DNA of 64,000 nt from Acidimicrobiales bacterium (GTDB lineage Bacteria > Actinomycetota > Acidimicrobiia > Acidimicrobiales > Aldehydirespiratoraceae), in NCBI GenBank assembly GCA_041394245.1, contig JAWKIR010000002.1:1240001-1304000 (forward strand), in the 5' to 3' direction. The position numbers and the translations under genes were made by a program. Of the stretch, positions 25,360 to 33,698 are shown in pieces. How positions within the stretch are numbered: the stretch's first letter is position 1; every line of letters starts with the position of its first letter. The notes beneath the pieces are model-generated. The model worked only from the letters and a program-made list of their open reading frames with translations. It did not search any database and had not been told where the DNA came from.

Positions 25360-25815
25360 ATGAGTTCTCTCTGGACACCTGGCGGCGAACACCCTGTCGA
25401 CCGCCCCGCGCCGGGCGCGCCTGCGTCGGATCTTCCGGCCCCGGATCCCGCACTCGACGACGAGATCGCGGCCGCCCTCCCCGAGGGGGTCACCCTCGAC
25501 GAGTTGAGCCCCGAGGAACGGGCCCGCGCCGAGGAGATGGTCCGCGAGATGGCCGAAGCCCGCGGCCGGCTGCTCCAGACCTCGGCGGCGATGATCGTGG
25601 CCAATCACGGGATGGGCCTGTACGAACTGGCCGCCCTCCATCTGTCGCAGGAGTCACCGAACTTCACCGAGGCGACGGTCGCCATCGACGGGCTCGCCGC
25701 CATCGTCGAGAAGCTCGAGGGTCGCCTCGGCGACGCCGAGCCGACGCTGCGCGAAGCCCTCGACCAGCTCCGCATGGTCTACGTGCAACTGAAGTCGCGC
25801 AAGAGCGGCGAGTAG
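25360..25815 (+). CDS. DUF1844 domain protein
   Basis: Cytoplasmic protein of 151 residues. A Pro-rich acidic N-terminus is followed by a helical DUF1844 region: MIVANHGMGLYELAALHLSQ, then ATVAIDGLAAIVEKLEGRLG and LREALDQLRMVYVQLK. Function unknown; the family sits next to infC in many actinobacteria, as here (divergent). The ATG at 25360 is supported by the -10 element 7 bases upstream. It ends 17 bases from the convergent EamA gene. Confidence 0.85.
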   Translation: MSSLWTPGGEHPVDRPAPGAPASDLPAPDPALDDEIAAALPEGVTLDELSPEERARAEEMVREMAEARGRLLQTSAAMIVANHGMGLYELAALHLSQESPNFTEATVAIDGLAAIVEKLEGRLGDAEPTLREALDQLRMVYVQLKSRKSGE

Positions 25816-25832
25816 CCCTCGGGCCACCGTCC

Positions 25833-26630
25833 TCAGATCGCCACGAGCACCGCACCACCGACGACGGCGAGGGCTCCCAGCGCGAGTCGACGCGTGACCG
25901 TGCGTCGAACCAGGAGGAGCCCGAACAGGATCGATGTGCCCCGCAGCGTCGCCACGTTGGCCGCATCCGCCCGGTTGTAGGCCAACAGGATGAGTGCGTA
26001 GGCGGCCGTCGAGAAGATCCCGATCTGTAGCCCCGGCCGCCACGATGCCCGCAACCGGGCCAGCGGCGCCCGCTCGGACGCCAGCACGAGCACCGTGGCG
26101 ACGATCGAGGCACCGGCGTAGTAGCCCAGCTCCCCCGTCTCCTCGACGCCGCGGGCATCGAGGAGCGTGTAGCTCGCGATGAACGCACCGGTGAGGATCG
26201 CCATGCCCATCGCACCGCGCTCCCCGATCCCCCACGCCACACCGCCGATCACGGCGAGTCCCACGGCGACGACCGTCGCGCCGATGACAGTGGCGAGCGA
26301 CGGCGACTGATCCAGCAGCCACACCCCTGCGGCGGCGACGAGCAGGGGTGCGGTACCCCGGGCGAGCGGATAGGTCGTCGCCAACCCGCCCCGGCGGTAC
26401 GCCTGGGCCAAGAACGCGATGTAGCCACCGTGGGCGATCCCGCTCAGCAGCATCAACCCGATCACTTCGGTGGGCGGATCGGTGACCAGCCAGGGCGACA
26501 GCGCGATCGCACCGGTGGCGTAGGCGATCGCCAACTCGACGGCACGATCCTGTCCCTCGTTCGCCCGCGCGTTCCATGTGGCGTGCAGGAACGCCGAGCC
26601 GAGAACCAGGACGATCGCGACGCCGGTCAC
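25833..26630 (-). CDS. EamA/DMT-family transporter
   Basis: Integral membrane protein of 265 residues with about nine to ten hydrophobic segments in two halves, as in drug/metabolite transporters: VLVLGSAFLHATWNARA at the start, TYPLARGTAPLLVAAAGVWL at the end of the first half, and FSTAAYALILLAYNRADAAN in the second. The substrate is unknown. GTG start, 3 bases after the CSD-like gene; last gene of the def-to-EamA run. Confidence 0.87.
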   Translation of the reverse strand: MTGVAIVLVLGSAFLHATWNARANEGQDRAVELAIAYATGAIALSPWLVTDPPTEVIGLMLLSGIAHGGYIAFLAQAYRRGGLATTYPLARGTAPLLVAAAGVWLLDQSPSLATVIGATVVAVGLAVIGGVAWGIGERGAMGMAILTGAFIASYTLLDARGVEETGELGYYAGASIVATVLVLASERAPLARLRASWRPGLQIGIFSTAAYALILLAYNRADAANVATLRGTSILFGLLLVRRTVTRRLALGALAVVGGAVLVAI

Positions 26631-26633
26631 GAA

Positions 26634-26852
26634 TCAGGCAGGACGGATGTCCCGCGCCTCCATCCGTCCGAGGTGCCCAGGGGCGAGGACGAAATCGCCC
26701 TCGGCACCGGGTTCGACCGTCCGGGTGCCGTCGGCGATCTCGGTGCAGTGGAAGAACCACTGGCCGTCGACATCCGCGACGGTCCCGTAGCCGGCAGCGT
26801 CGTCGAACTCGGTCACCCGTCCGCGGCGCCGTCGCGACGAGCCACGGATCAC
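26634..26852 (-). CDS. Small cold-shock-domain-like protein
   Basis: Protein of 72 residues with an OB-fold pattern similar to cold-shock domains: RGRVTEFDDAAGYGTVADVD, then WFFHCTEIADGTRTVEPGAE. The FxxHxT strand is kept, but the first RNP motif is changed (YGTV for the usual FGFI), so RNA binding is uncertain. Such short divergent CSD proteins occur beside hisG in some actinobacteria. Its GTG overlaps the hisG stop by 4 bases (GTGA). Confidence 0.72.
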   Translation of the reverse strand: MIRGSSRRRRGRVTEFDDAAGYGTVADVDGQWFFHCTEIADGTRTVEPGAEGDFVLAPGHLGRMEARDIRPA

Positions 26853-27724
26853 GGAACGATCTTCGCGATGGGCAGCTCGACGATGTCGGTGGCACCCCCG
26901 TCGCTCAGCGCCGGGATCAAGATGTTGATCTCGTTCTTGGGCACCACGGTCTCGACCGCGTAGCCCGCACCGCGAAACAGCTCGTTCACCGTCGGTGCCT
27001 TCATCGACGGCAGGAGAGCGATGACGGTGTCGAGTGCGTCACTCGGCACGTTCATCTTCACCAGCACCTTGCCCCGCGCATCGAGAACACCCTGGAGGAG
27101 CGTGTGGATCTGGCGCATCGCGTGGGCCTTGTCGGGATCGGCGAACGACGTCGGGTTGGCGATGAGCTCGGTGTAGGAGGTGACGAGGGTGTCGATGATG
27201 CGCAGACCGGCCGCGTTGAGCGCCCGCCCGGTCTCGGTGATGTCGACGACGACGTCGACGATGTCGGGCACCTTGGCCTCGGTCGCCCCGTAGCTCAGGC
27301 GCACGTCGGCGTCGACGCCCGCATTCTCGAGGAAGCGCCGGGTGATCTCGGGGTACTCGGTCGACACACGCACACCCGATGGAAGATCAGAGACCGTCTG
27401 CCACGGCGAGTCGGCGGGCACGGCCATGACGATGCGCACCGGCTTCGCGGTCGCCTTCGAGTACTTCAGCTCCCCCAGCGACTCGACCGTGCTGCCGGTC
27501 TCCTCGATCCAGTCACGACCGGTGATTCCGATGTCGAAGAGGCCATCGGCGACATAGGTCGGGATCTCCTGGGGGCGGAGAATCCGCACGGAGTCGATGC
27601 GCGGATCGGCGATCGTCGCCTTGTAGGCGACCGACGATGAGCGCTCGACCGGAAGATCGGCGGCCTCGAAGAGCTCGAGCGTCGCCTTCTCGAGCGATCC
27701 CTTTGGGAGAACCAGCTTCAGCAT
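26849..27724 (-). CDS. hisG: ATP phosphoribosyltransferase, long form
   Basis: First step of histidine synthesis, 291 residues. It opens MLKLVLPKGSLEKATLELFE and has DIGITGRDWIEETG, VDVVVDITETGRALNAAGL and a C-terminal ACT-like regulatory domain (VKMNVPSDALDTVIALLPSM, then TVNELFRGAGYAVETVVPK), so it is the histidine-inhibited HisG-L that needs no HisZ. The ATG at 27724 has TAGCCT 8 bases upstream. hisE and other his genes are not in the window. Confidence 0.96.
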   Translation of the reverse strand: MLKLVLPKGSLEKATLELFEAADLPVERSSSVAYKATIADPRIDSVRILRPQEIPTYVADGLFDIGITGRDWIEETGSTVESLGELKYSKATAKPVRIVMAVPADSPWQTVSDLPSGVRVSTEYPEITRRFLENAGVDADVRLSYGATEAKVPDIVDVVVDITETGRALNAAGLRIIDTLVTSYTELIANPTSFADPDKAHAMRQIHTLLQGVLDARGKVLVKMNVPSDALDTVIALLPSMKAPTVNELFRGAGYAVETVVPKNEINILIPALSDGGATDIVELPIAKIVP

Positions 27725-27732
27725 GGGCGTGA

Positions 27733-27738
27733 AGGCTA
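27733..27738 (-). promoter_or_regulatory. -10 element before hisG
   Basis: TAGCCT on the minus strand, 8 bases before the hisG ATG. It overlaps the stop codon of ribD, so hisG could have its own start inside the operon. Confidence 0.4.
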
Positions 27739-28773
27739 TCCCTGTGGATCGGCGGGCAGCATCGTGACGCGCAGGTCGGCGCCGAGCTGGACGACCTCGT
27801 CGAAGCGGCCGCGCCAGATGCCGTCGATCGACATGGCACCGGCGCCGGCGAAGAGTCCGGCCGCGTCGCTGCCGCCGAAGAGCGCGGGGGCGACATAGAC
27901 CACGTACTCGTCGACCAGCCCGGCGCGGTGGAATGCGTGGGCGACCCGCGGCCCCCCTTCGACCATGAGCTGCACGACATCGTCGGCCCCGAGCTGATCG
28001 AGGAGATCGGGGATCTCCCCGTCGAACTCGAGGCAGGGGTGGATCTTCGCCCCCTCGGGCGCGGTTCCCAGGACGATCCGACGCGGATCGCGCACACCGT
28101 CGGGATCGATCCGCAGCTCGGGTGGCGGCCAGTCGCGCACGGTCAGGGAGGGATCGTCGGCCCGGACGGTTCCGGCCCCGACGAGGATCGCGTCGCTCTC
28201 GGCCCGGAGGCGATGGGTGTCGGCCCGAGCCTCGTCGCCGGTGATCCATCGTGACGAGCCGTCGGGAGCGGCGACACGACCGTCGATCGTCGCGGCGAGC
28301 TTCAGGACGACCCAGGGGCGGCCCGTCCGACGATGCTGTAGATACGGGCGGAGCTGACGCGTGACCTCCTCCGCGGCGATCCCCACATCGACGCGGATGC
28401 CGGCCTCGCGGAGTCGGGCGATGCCGGTCCCGGCAACCTGCGGGTCGGGGTCCTCGATCCCGACGACGACCCGAGCCACGCCGGCGTCGATGAGGGCCTC
28501 GGTGCAGGGTCCGGTGCGGCCATGGTGGTTGCAGGGCTCGAGGGTCGTGTAGACGGTCGCTCCGACGGTGTTCTCGGCCGATGTGAGCGCCTCGATCTCG
28601 GCGTGGTTCCCGCCCGGCGGTTGTGTCGCCCCCCATGCGACCGAGCCATCGGTCTGGACGAGCGTGACGCCGACCCACGGGTTCGGCGAGGTCCGATGCC
28701 GCGCCCGGCCTCCCACGTCGACCGCTCGCAGCATGCGATCGCGATCGACCACCGGCGAGACGTCGCCGGTCAT
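27736..28773 (-). CDS. ribD: Bifunctional pyrimidine deaminase/reductase of riboflavin synthesis
   Basis: 345 residues. The N-terminal deaminase domain has the zinc motifs GGNHAEIEAL and TLEPCNHHGRTGPC; the C-terminal reductase domain has VVLKLAATIDGRVAAPDGSS, RRIVLGTAPEG and LMVEGGPRVAHAF. It converts the first riboflavin pyrimidine intermediate in two steps. The ATG overlaps the mogA stop by 4 bases. ribG after rsmB is also mycobacterial order. Other rib genes are outside the window. Confidence 0.95.
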   Translation of the reverse strand: MTGDVSPVVDRDRMLRAVDVGGRARHRTSPNPWVGVTLVQTDGSVAWGATQPPGGNHAEIEALTSAENTVGATVYTTLEPCNHHGRTGPCTEALIDAGVARVVVGIEDPDPQVAGTGIARLREAGIRVDVGIAAEEVTRQLRPYLQHRRTGRPWVVLKLAATIDGRVAAPDGSSRWITGDEARADTHRLRAESDAILVGAGTVRADDPSLTVRDWPPPELRIDPDGVRDPRRIVLGTAPEGAKIHPCLEFDGEIPDLLDQLGADDVVQLMVEGGPRVAHAFHRAGLVDEYVVYVAPALFGGSDAAGLFAGAGAMSIDGIWRGRFDEVVQLGADLRVTMLPADPQG

Positions 28774-29333
28774 GCGCGACCCGGCCCGTCGGTGCCAGGG
28801 TGTGGATCGGCAGGGTGTGGATCGGCAGGGTGTGGATCGGAATTGTCGACCAGCAGCCGCACCGCGTGGGGAAGCACGTCGATGACGGCATCGATGGTCT
28901 CGATGCAACCCTTCGACGAACCGGGCGTGTTGACGATGAGCGCTCGGTCGCGGGTTCCGGCGACCGCTCGACTCAGCCGACCGAGCGGGCTCACGAGCCG
29001 CATCGCCTCGGCGAGACCGGGCGCCTCCCGGTCGATCACGGATCGGGTGCCTTCGGGGGTGCGGTCTCGGGGTCCGAACCCGGTGCCACCGGTGGTCACG
29101 ACGAGTCCGTGGAAGCCGTCGGCCAGCCGTCGCAGCGCGTCGGCCACCGGACCCTCGCCGTCTTCGGTGACGGCGCGTTCGATCACCGACCATCCGGCGG
29201 CGGTGAGATGCTCCTCGAGGATCGGGCCCGACGTGTCGTGGCGGGTGCCGTGCACCACGCCGTCGGAGACCGTGAGGATCTTCAGGAGGAGTGGCCGGTC
29301 GTCGTCGTGTGGGTGGTGATGCCCGTCTGCCAT
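28770..29333 (-). CDS. MogA/MoaB-family molybdopterin adenylyltransferase, His-rich ends
   Basis: 187 residues, molybdenum-cofactor biosynthesis family. The core has ILTVSDGVVHGTRHDTSGPI, VVTTGGTGFGPRDRTPEGT and NTPGSSKGCIETIDAVIDVL. The N-terminus (MADGHHHPHDDD) is His-rich, and the C-terminus ends in three DPHP repeats encoded by the 15-bp tandem repeat at 28796-28840; these extensions are not part of the family fold. The ATG at 29333 is supported by TATCGT 6 bases upstream. No other molybdopterin genes are nearby. Confidence 0.87.
   Translation of the reverse strand: MADGHHHPHDDDRPLLLKILTVSDGVVHGTRHDTSGPILEEHLTAAGWSVIERAVTEDGEGPVADALRRLADGFHGLVVTTGGTGFGPRDRTPEGTRSVIDREAPGLAEAMRLVSPLGRLSRAVAGTRDRALIVNTPGSSKGCIETIDAVIDVLPHAVRLLVDNSDPHPADPHPADPHPGTDGPGRA
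28796..28840. repeat. Three perfect 15-bp tandem repeats in the mogA 3' end
   Basis: CAGGGTGTGGATCGG is repeated three times without mismatch. In the mogA frame each copy encodes DPHP plus a small residue. Perfect identity suggests recent expansion by slippage. Confidence 0.95.
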
Positions 29334-29339
29334 GGACCG

Positions 29340-29345
29340 ACGATA
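29340..29345 (-). promoter_or_regulatory. -10 element for leaderless mogA
   Basis: TATCGT on the minus strand, 6 bases before the ATG at 29333, in the 22-base gap after rsmB. Confidence 0.45.
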
Positions 29346-29355
29346 CCGAGTCCGC

Positions 29356-30504
29356 TCAGCTGCGCTCGAAGAGGGCTCGACACATCCCGTCGTGCTCGGC
29401 ACCGGGTTCGAGCACCTCGACGCCCTCACCGAAGCGACGCCACCCGTCGCCCTCGCCACCGGTGCCGGCGAAACCGAGCTCGCCCAACAGGTCGGCGTTC
29501 GCGGCGACGACGTCGACCGACTCCCGCCGGGTCAGTGTGCAGACGCTGTAGACGAGGGTGCCGCCGTGGCGAACGAGTGGCGCCGCGGCAGCGAGGAGCT
29601 CGGTCTGGAGCACTCCCAACGCGTCGATGTCGTCGGCGGTGATCCGCCAGCGGGCATCGGGGCGCCTCCGCAGGGCGCCGAGGCCCGAGCACGGCGCGTC
29701 GACGAGCACTGCGTCGAACGACGCGGGAGCGAAGGGTGGGGCCGTGCCGTCGGCCTGGACCAGGGCGACACCGTCGAGGCCGAGACGGGCCACGTTGCCG
29801 GCGATCAGCCCGACGCGTCCGAGGCGCATGTCGGCCGCCACCACCATGGCGCCCCGTCCCGCGATCTCGGTCGCCTTTCCGCCCGGGGCCGCGCACATGT
29901 CGAGGACGAGGTCGCCGGGCGACGACGGCACCATGGCCGCGACCCGACGTGAGCTCTCGTCCTGGACGTAGCCGTCGTGACGACGTTGGACGGTGGCCGC
30001 CTCGTTCATCGTCCGCAGCGCGGCCTGCGCCGCATCGTCTCCGAGTTCGTCGGCCAATCGTGCGACCATCCAGTCGGGATAGCTGAGCTCGACGGCCAGC
30101 GACGGATAGTCGATGCCGTTGTTCGCGGCGGCCGCGACCTTGCGCAGTACCGCGTTGACCATCCCCCGGAACCGCTTCGGCGCGGCGGACACGGTGGCCG
30201 ACACCGCCGCATGGGGCGGCGTTCCCATCTCGATCAGCTGATGGGCGCCGATGCGCAACGCGGCGCGGGCCGCCGACGGCAGATCCTGCAGCAGAAAGCG
30301 ATCGACGACATGGTCGAGGGCCCGTTTGCGACGGGTCGACCCGTAGACGAGCTCGGTGACGAAGGCCTTGTCGCGGGGCTCGAGGTCGGTCTCGGCCAGG
30401 AGCTTCGGAAGGACGACGTTGGCGTAGGCGCCCCCATCCTCGATTCGGACGATCGCGTCGATCGCGACCCGACGGGCATCGGTCGTGGCCGGAGCTTCGG
30501 ACAT
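29356..30504 (-). CDS. rsmB: 16S rRNA m5C967 methyltransferase
   Basis: 382 residues. An N-terminal NusB-like RNA-binding domain (ARRVAIDAIVRIEDGGAYAN) precedes the methyltransferase: LVLDMCAAPGGKATEIA (SAM site), VLVDAPCSGLGALRRRPDAR and VYSVCTLTRRES, including both catalytic cysteines. The ATG at 30504 overlaps the fmt stop by one base (TGATG). def-fmt-rsmB is a widely conserved cluster. Confidence 0.95.
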   Translation of the reverse strand: MSEAPATTDARRVAIDAIVRIEDGGAYANVVLPKLLAETDLEPRDKAFVTELVYGSTRRKRALDHVVDRFLLQDLPSAARAALRIGAHQLIEMGTPPHAAVSATVSAAPKRFRGMVNAVLRKVAAAANNGIDYPSLAVELSYPDWMVARLADELGDDAAQAALRTMNEAATVQRRHDGYVQDESSRRVAAMVPSSPGDLVLDMCAAPGGKATEIAGRGAMVVAADMRLGRVGLIAGNVARLGLDGVALVQADGTAPPFAPASFDAVLVDAPCSGLGALRRRPDARWRITADDIDALGVLQTELLAAAAPLVRHGGTLVYSVCTLTRRESVDVVAANADLLGELGFAGTGGEGDGWRRFGEGVEVLEPGAEHDGMCRALFERS

Positions 30505-31385
30505 CAGAGGAGCCGATCGTCGGCGGTGGGTTGGGCGCCATTGCGCCACGCCGCCGCGCCCTGGCGGCCCTTGCCCTCCGTCTGGACCTCGATCAGATCG
30601 AGCGCGCCGTCTGCGGCGAAGACACGCGTGCCGACGATGGTCCCCGGCGCCCCCGTCGCGTCGACCACCGCCGCACGATGGACCTTCAACCGCTTGCCGC
30701 GGAAGGTGGTCCAGGCGCCACCGACCCGGATGCGACGGTGGATGGCGACCGCCGGCTCCGTCCAGTCGATCCGGCGCTCCTCGGGCGTGATCTTCGCGGC
30801 GAGGACGGCGTCGCCCCGCTGCGGTTCGGGCTCGCCGAGACCATGGCCGAGTGCATCGAGAAGCTGGGCGACACCGATCTCGACGAGGCGTCCGCGGAGT
30901 TCCTCGAGGGTCTCGTCGGGGTCGATGTCGACCTCGTCACGCCGATAGACGGCACCCGTGTCGAGCCCCTCCTCCACAGCCATCAGACACACGCCTGTGG
31001 TCTGGTCACCGGCGAGAATCGCCCGCTCGACCGGCGCCGCACCGCGCCACCGCGGGAGGAGGGAGAAGTGGATGTTGATCATGGCGAGTCGATCGAGCAC
31101 ATCGGCGGGAATGATGCGCCCGTAGGCCACCACGACGCCGAGATCGACATCGACGTCGGCGAGGTCGGCCAGGTCATCGGTCACGCGCAGACCGAGCGTC
31201 GACGCCGCCATCTTCACCGGCGAGGGCTGGTGAGCGCCGCCACGGCCGCGCCGGGTGTCGGCCCGGCTCACGACGAGGGGTACCTCGTAGCCGGCCTCGA
31301 CGAGGGCGCGGAGCGGAGGAACCGCGAGCTCGGGCGTGCCCAGATAGGCAATGCGTCGGATCTCCGCCGGGGGCGGGATCGTCAC
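30504..31385 (-). CDS. fmt: Methionyl-tRNA formyltransferase
   Basis: Formylates initiator Met-tRNA using 10-formyl-THF. 293 residues: RIAYLGTPELAVPPLRALVE, VVVAYGRIIP, NIHFSLLPRWRGAAPVERAI (catalytic Asn and His) and LDTGAVYRRDEVDI, then a C-terminal OB-fold domain. The GTG start overlaps the def stop by 4 bases (GTGA), coupling formylation with deformylation. Confidence 0.96.
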   Translation of the reverse strand: MTIPPPAEIRRIAYLGTPELAVPPLRALVEAGYEVPLVVSRADTRRGRGGAHQPSPVKMAASTLGLRVTDDLADLADVDVDLGVVVAYGRIIPADVLDRLAMINIHFSLLPRWRGAAPVERAILAGDQTTGVCLMAVEEGLDTGAVYRRDEVDIDPDETLEELRGRLVEIGVAQLLDALGHGLGEPEPQRGDAVLAAKITPEERRIDWTEPAVAIHRRIRVGGAWTTFRGKRLKVHRAAVVDATGAPGTIVGTRVFAADGALDLIEVQTEGKGRQGAAAWRNGAQPTADDRLL

Positions 31386-31915
31386 GGGAGCGTCAGCCCG
31401 CCGCCCGAGGACCGAGCCTTCTCCGACGCGCCCAGTTGCAGGTCGCGAATCGTCTTGAGCGCCTGCTTGCGAGTGTCGTCATCGAGGCGTTCGATCAGCA
31501 GGGTTCCGTCGAGGTGGTCCATCTCGTGCTGGAAGAGTCGCGACTCGAGCTCGTCGGCCTCGAACGACAACTCGTTGCCGTCGAGGTCTCGACCGATGAT
31601 GTGCACGACCTTCGGACGGACGATCTCCCACGAGAGACCCGGCACCGACAGGCACCCTTCCTCGAACACCCATTCGCCGTCGCTCTCGACGATCTCGGGA
31701 TTGACGATCGCCTCGGGACCCGCACCGATGTCCCAGACGAACAAGCGCTTCTGCACACCCACTTGCGGGGCGGCCAGACCGATGCCGGGCGCCTCGTACA
31801 TGGTCTCGAGCATGTCGTCGACCAGGCGAACGAGAGATCCGTCGATGTCGGTGATCTCGCGCGCCCGCTGACGCAGAACGGGATCACCGATGATGCGGAT
31901 GTCGTAACCGGACAT
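31382..31915 (-). CDS. def: Peptide deformylase
   Basis: Fe/Zn enzyme of 177 residues that removes the N-formyl group from new proteins. All three motifs are present: GIGLAAPQVG (from residue 44), EGCLSVPG with metal ligand Cys88, and QHEMDHLDG with His130 and His134. TAACCT lies 6 bases before the ATG. It is divergent from the methyltransferase gene at 31939, with 23 bases between start codons. Confidence 0.97.
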   Translation of the reverse strand: MSGYDIRIIGDPVLRQRAREITDIDGSLVRLVDDMLETMYEAPGIGLAAPQVGVQKRLFVWDIGAGPEAIVNPEIVESDGEWVFEEGCLSVPGLSWEIVRPKVVHIIGRDLDGNELSFEADELESRLFQHEMDHLDGTLLIERLDDDTRKQALKTIRDLQLGASEKARSSGGGLTLP

Positions 31916-31921
31916 GCAGCA

Positions 31922-31927
31922 AGGTTA
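31922..31927 (-). promoter_or_regulatory. -10 element for leaderless def
   Basis: TAACCT on the minus strand, 6 bases before the def ATG. It shares two bases with the divergent -10 element at 31926-31931. Confidence 0.5.
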
Positions 31928-31931
31928 CCGT
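31926..31931 (+). promoter_or_regulatory. -10 element for leaderless methyltransferase gene
   Basis: TACCGT on the plus strand, 7 bases before the ATG at 31939. It overlaps the def -10 element, so the two promoters probably cannot be occupied together. Confidence 0.5.
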
Positions 31932-31938
31932 CGACCGC

Positions 31939-32580
31939 ATGAGCGTCGGGCACTACTTCGATGACGACCCCGACAGCGAGTCGTCGCCCCACCCGGTCGA
32001 GATCACCCTGCCCGACATCTCCCTCACCCTTACGGCCGATCGCGGCGTGTTCTCCGCCGACAAGCTCGACACCGGCACGAAGTTGCTCCTCCTCGAGACA
32101 CCGCCGATGTCGGAGGCGGCGACGATTCTCGACATCGGCTGCGGCTGGGGGCCGATCACGTGCGTGGCGGCGATGCGAGCGCCCGAGGCGACGGTGTGGG
32201 CCGTCGACGTGAACCGCCGGGCCCGTGCCCTCACCGAAGCGAACGCAGCATCGATCGGCGCCGCCGACCGGGTCCGCGTCGCCGCGCCCGACGACGTTCC
32301 GACCGACGTGCGGTTCGACCGGATCCTCTCGAACCCGCCGATCCGCGTGGGCAAGGACATCCTCCACCAGATCTTGCGCCGGTGGTTGCCACGTCTCACG
32401 CCCGACGGCATCGCGCATCTCGTGGTTCAGAAGCATCTCGGCAGCGACTCCCTGGCGAAGTGGCTCGACGACGATGGCTTCCCCGCCACCCGCCTGTCGA
32501 GCCGTGCCGGCTATCGCGTTCTCGAGGTCCGCCGGGGCGATTCCGACCGCATCGGTGACGACTCCGGCGAGACTGTGTGA
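31939..32580 (+). CDS. RsmC-like class I methyltransferase
   Basis: 213 residues. SAM-binding motif ILDIGCGWGPITCVAAMRAP (about residues 63-82), acidic motif VWAVDVNRRA and the N6/N2-methyltransferase motif FDRILSNPPIRVGKD (NPPI). HYFDDDPDSESSPHP and the fold match the rRNA guanine-N2 methyltransferase RsmC/RlmG group. The exact target is unproven. The TGA stop overlaps the next ATG by one base, coupling two RNA-modification genes. Confidence 0.87.
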   Translation: MSVGHYFDDDPDSESSPHPVEITLPDISLTLTADRGVFSADKLDTGTKLLLLETPPMSEAATILDIGCGWGPITCVAAMRAPEATVWAVDVNRRARALTEANAASIGAADRVRVAAPDDVPTDVRFDRILSNPPIRVGKDILHQILRRWLPRLTPDGIAHLVVQKHLGSDSLAKWLDDDGFPATRLSSRAGYRVLEVRRGDSDRIGDDSGETV

Positions 32581-33101
32581 TGGCGCAACTCGACGGCACC
32601 GGCATGAAGCGACTCCACCGCGAGTGGCGCAGGCGCACAGCGGGCCGTCTCGCCCTCATCCTCGACGGCGTACAGAACCCCTTCAATGTCGGGTCGGTGG
32701 TGCGCACCGCAGCGGCCGAGCGGGTCGACCACATGTGGATCGCGGGCGGGACGGCACCGAACCACGACAAGGTGCACAAGACCGCCCTCGGTACCCAGCG
32801 ATATCTGACGTGGACCGAGGTCGCCGACGGCCCGGCCGCGGTGGCCGCCGCGAGAGCCGACGGCTATCGGGTCGTCGCGATCGAACTGACCACCGACGCC
32901 ACTCCCCTGCCCGACGCCGATCTCGCCGGCGACGTCGCCCTCGTCATCGGTCACGAAGACCGCGGTGTCACCCCGGCCACCCTCGCCGTTTGCGACGAGA
33001 CGGCGTTCATCCCACAGCTCGGCAAGGTCGGGTCACTCAACGTCGCCGCGGCGACTGCGATCGCGATCTACGAGGCCCGGCGTCGCAGCTGGGCCGGGTA
33101 A
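32580..33101 (+). CDS. TrmH-family tRNA/rRNA 2'-O-methyltransferase
   Basis: 173 residues, a bare SPOUT domain: ALILDGVQNPFNVGSVVRTA (motif 1), ALVIGHEDRGVTPATLAVCD (motif 2) and LGKVGSLNVAAATAIAIYEA (motif 3). The short length is closer to tRNA (TrmH/TrmL) enzymes than to rRNA ones; the target is not certain. The ATG at 32580 overlaps the previous stop (TGATG). It converges on the hypothetical gene at 33158 across 56 bases in which no terminator was seen. Confidence 0.88.
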   Translation: MAQLDGTGMKRLHREWRRRTAGRLALILDGVQNPFNVGSVVRTAAAERVDHMWIAGGTAPNHDKVHKTALGTQRYLTWTEVADGPAAVAAARADGYRVVAIELTTDATPLPDADLAGDVALVIGHEDRGVTPATLAVCDETAFIPQLGKVGSLNVAAATAIAIYEARRRSWAG

Positions 33102-33157
33102 CGGTTCAAGCTGCCAGCGCTTCGCGCCATTCCGCCGCCGAGGCTCCGCTACGGGCA

Positions 33158-33694
33158 CTACCCGACGACAACCGTCGACTCACAGACCTCGATGATCGCG
33201 TCGGCCAGACGCTGGTCGGCATCCAGCCCGAGTCGGACCGAACAGGCGACATAGTCCTCGGCACCGTCGGTGAACGCGGCGACGAACACCAGGCGGGCTG
33301 CCGCCTCGGTCTGGGCTCGCATGATCCGCGCATCCGATCGGCTCTCGACCTCGACGTTGAACGTGTCCTCGCCTTCCGTCGCCGCGATACCGGTGAAGGT
33401 CGGGAGATCGGGGGCGAGCGCCATCCACTCGTCGAGCGAACGCTCACCACAACCGTCGGGCGGACACGCCCGAGCCACGGTCCACTGATCGAAGGCCTGC
33501 CCGTCCGTGCCGGGAACGAAGTCGAACGGGAACTGCTCCGAGACGACCCACCCCTCCGGGATCCGGGTCGCGAGTCCTTCGGCGGTGGTGATCTCTTCGA
33601 GCGCCACCACGTCGGCCTCGTCGGCGGTCCAGATCAGCACCGCTCCCACGAGGGCAAGTGCGATCAACGCAGGGACGATCCAGGGGCGACGCAT
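33158..33694 (-). CDS. Membrane-anchored hypothetical protein downstream of priA
   Basis: 178 residues of no recognised family. One N-terminal hydrophobic segment (PWIVPALIALALVGAVLIW, about residues 4-22) suggests membrane anchoring or export. The outer domain has a beta-rich look (LATRIPEGWVVSEQFPFDFV) and four cysteines, two close together (ARACPPDGCGERS). A PsbP-like fold is conceivable but unproven. The ATG at 33694 lies 4 bases after the priA stop, so it is the last gene of the long pyrimidine-to-priA run. Confidence 0.72.
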   Translation of the reverse strand: MRRPWIVPALIALALVGAVLIWTADEADVVALEEITTAEGLATRIPEGWVVSEQFPFDFVPGTDGQAFDQWTVARACPPDGCGERSLDEWMALAPDLPTFTGIAATEGEDTFNVEVESRSDARIMRAQTEAAARLVFVAAFTDGAEDYVACSVRLGLDADQRLADAIIEVCESTVVVG

Positions 33695-33698
33695 GCCG

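Noticed and set aside
26849..28891. Apparent 680-residue protein ending in HisG
   Set aside because: The upstream part is out-of-frame ribD sequence; HisG starts at 27724 with its own -10 element and normal length.
33102..33157. Terminator between the convergent TrmH-type and hypothetical genes
   Set aside because: No clear stem followed by T-run in the 56 bases.
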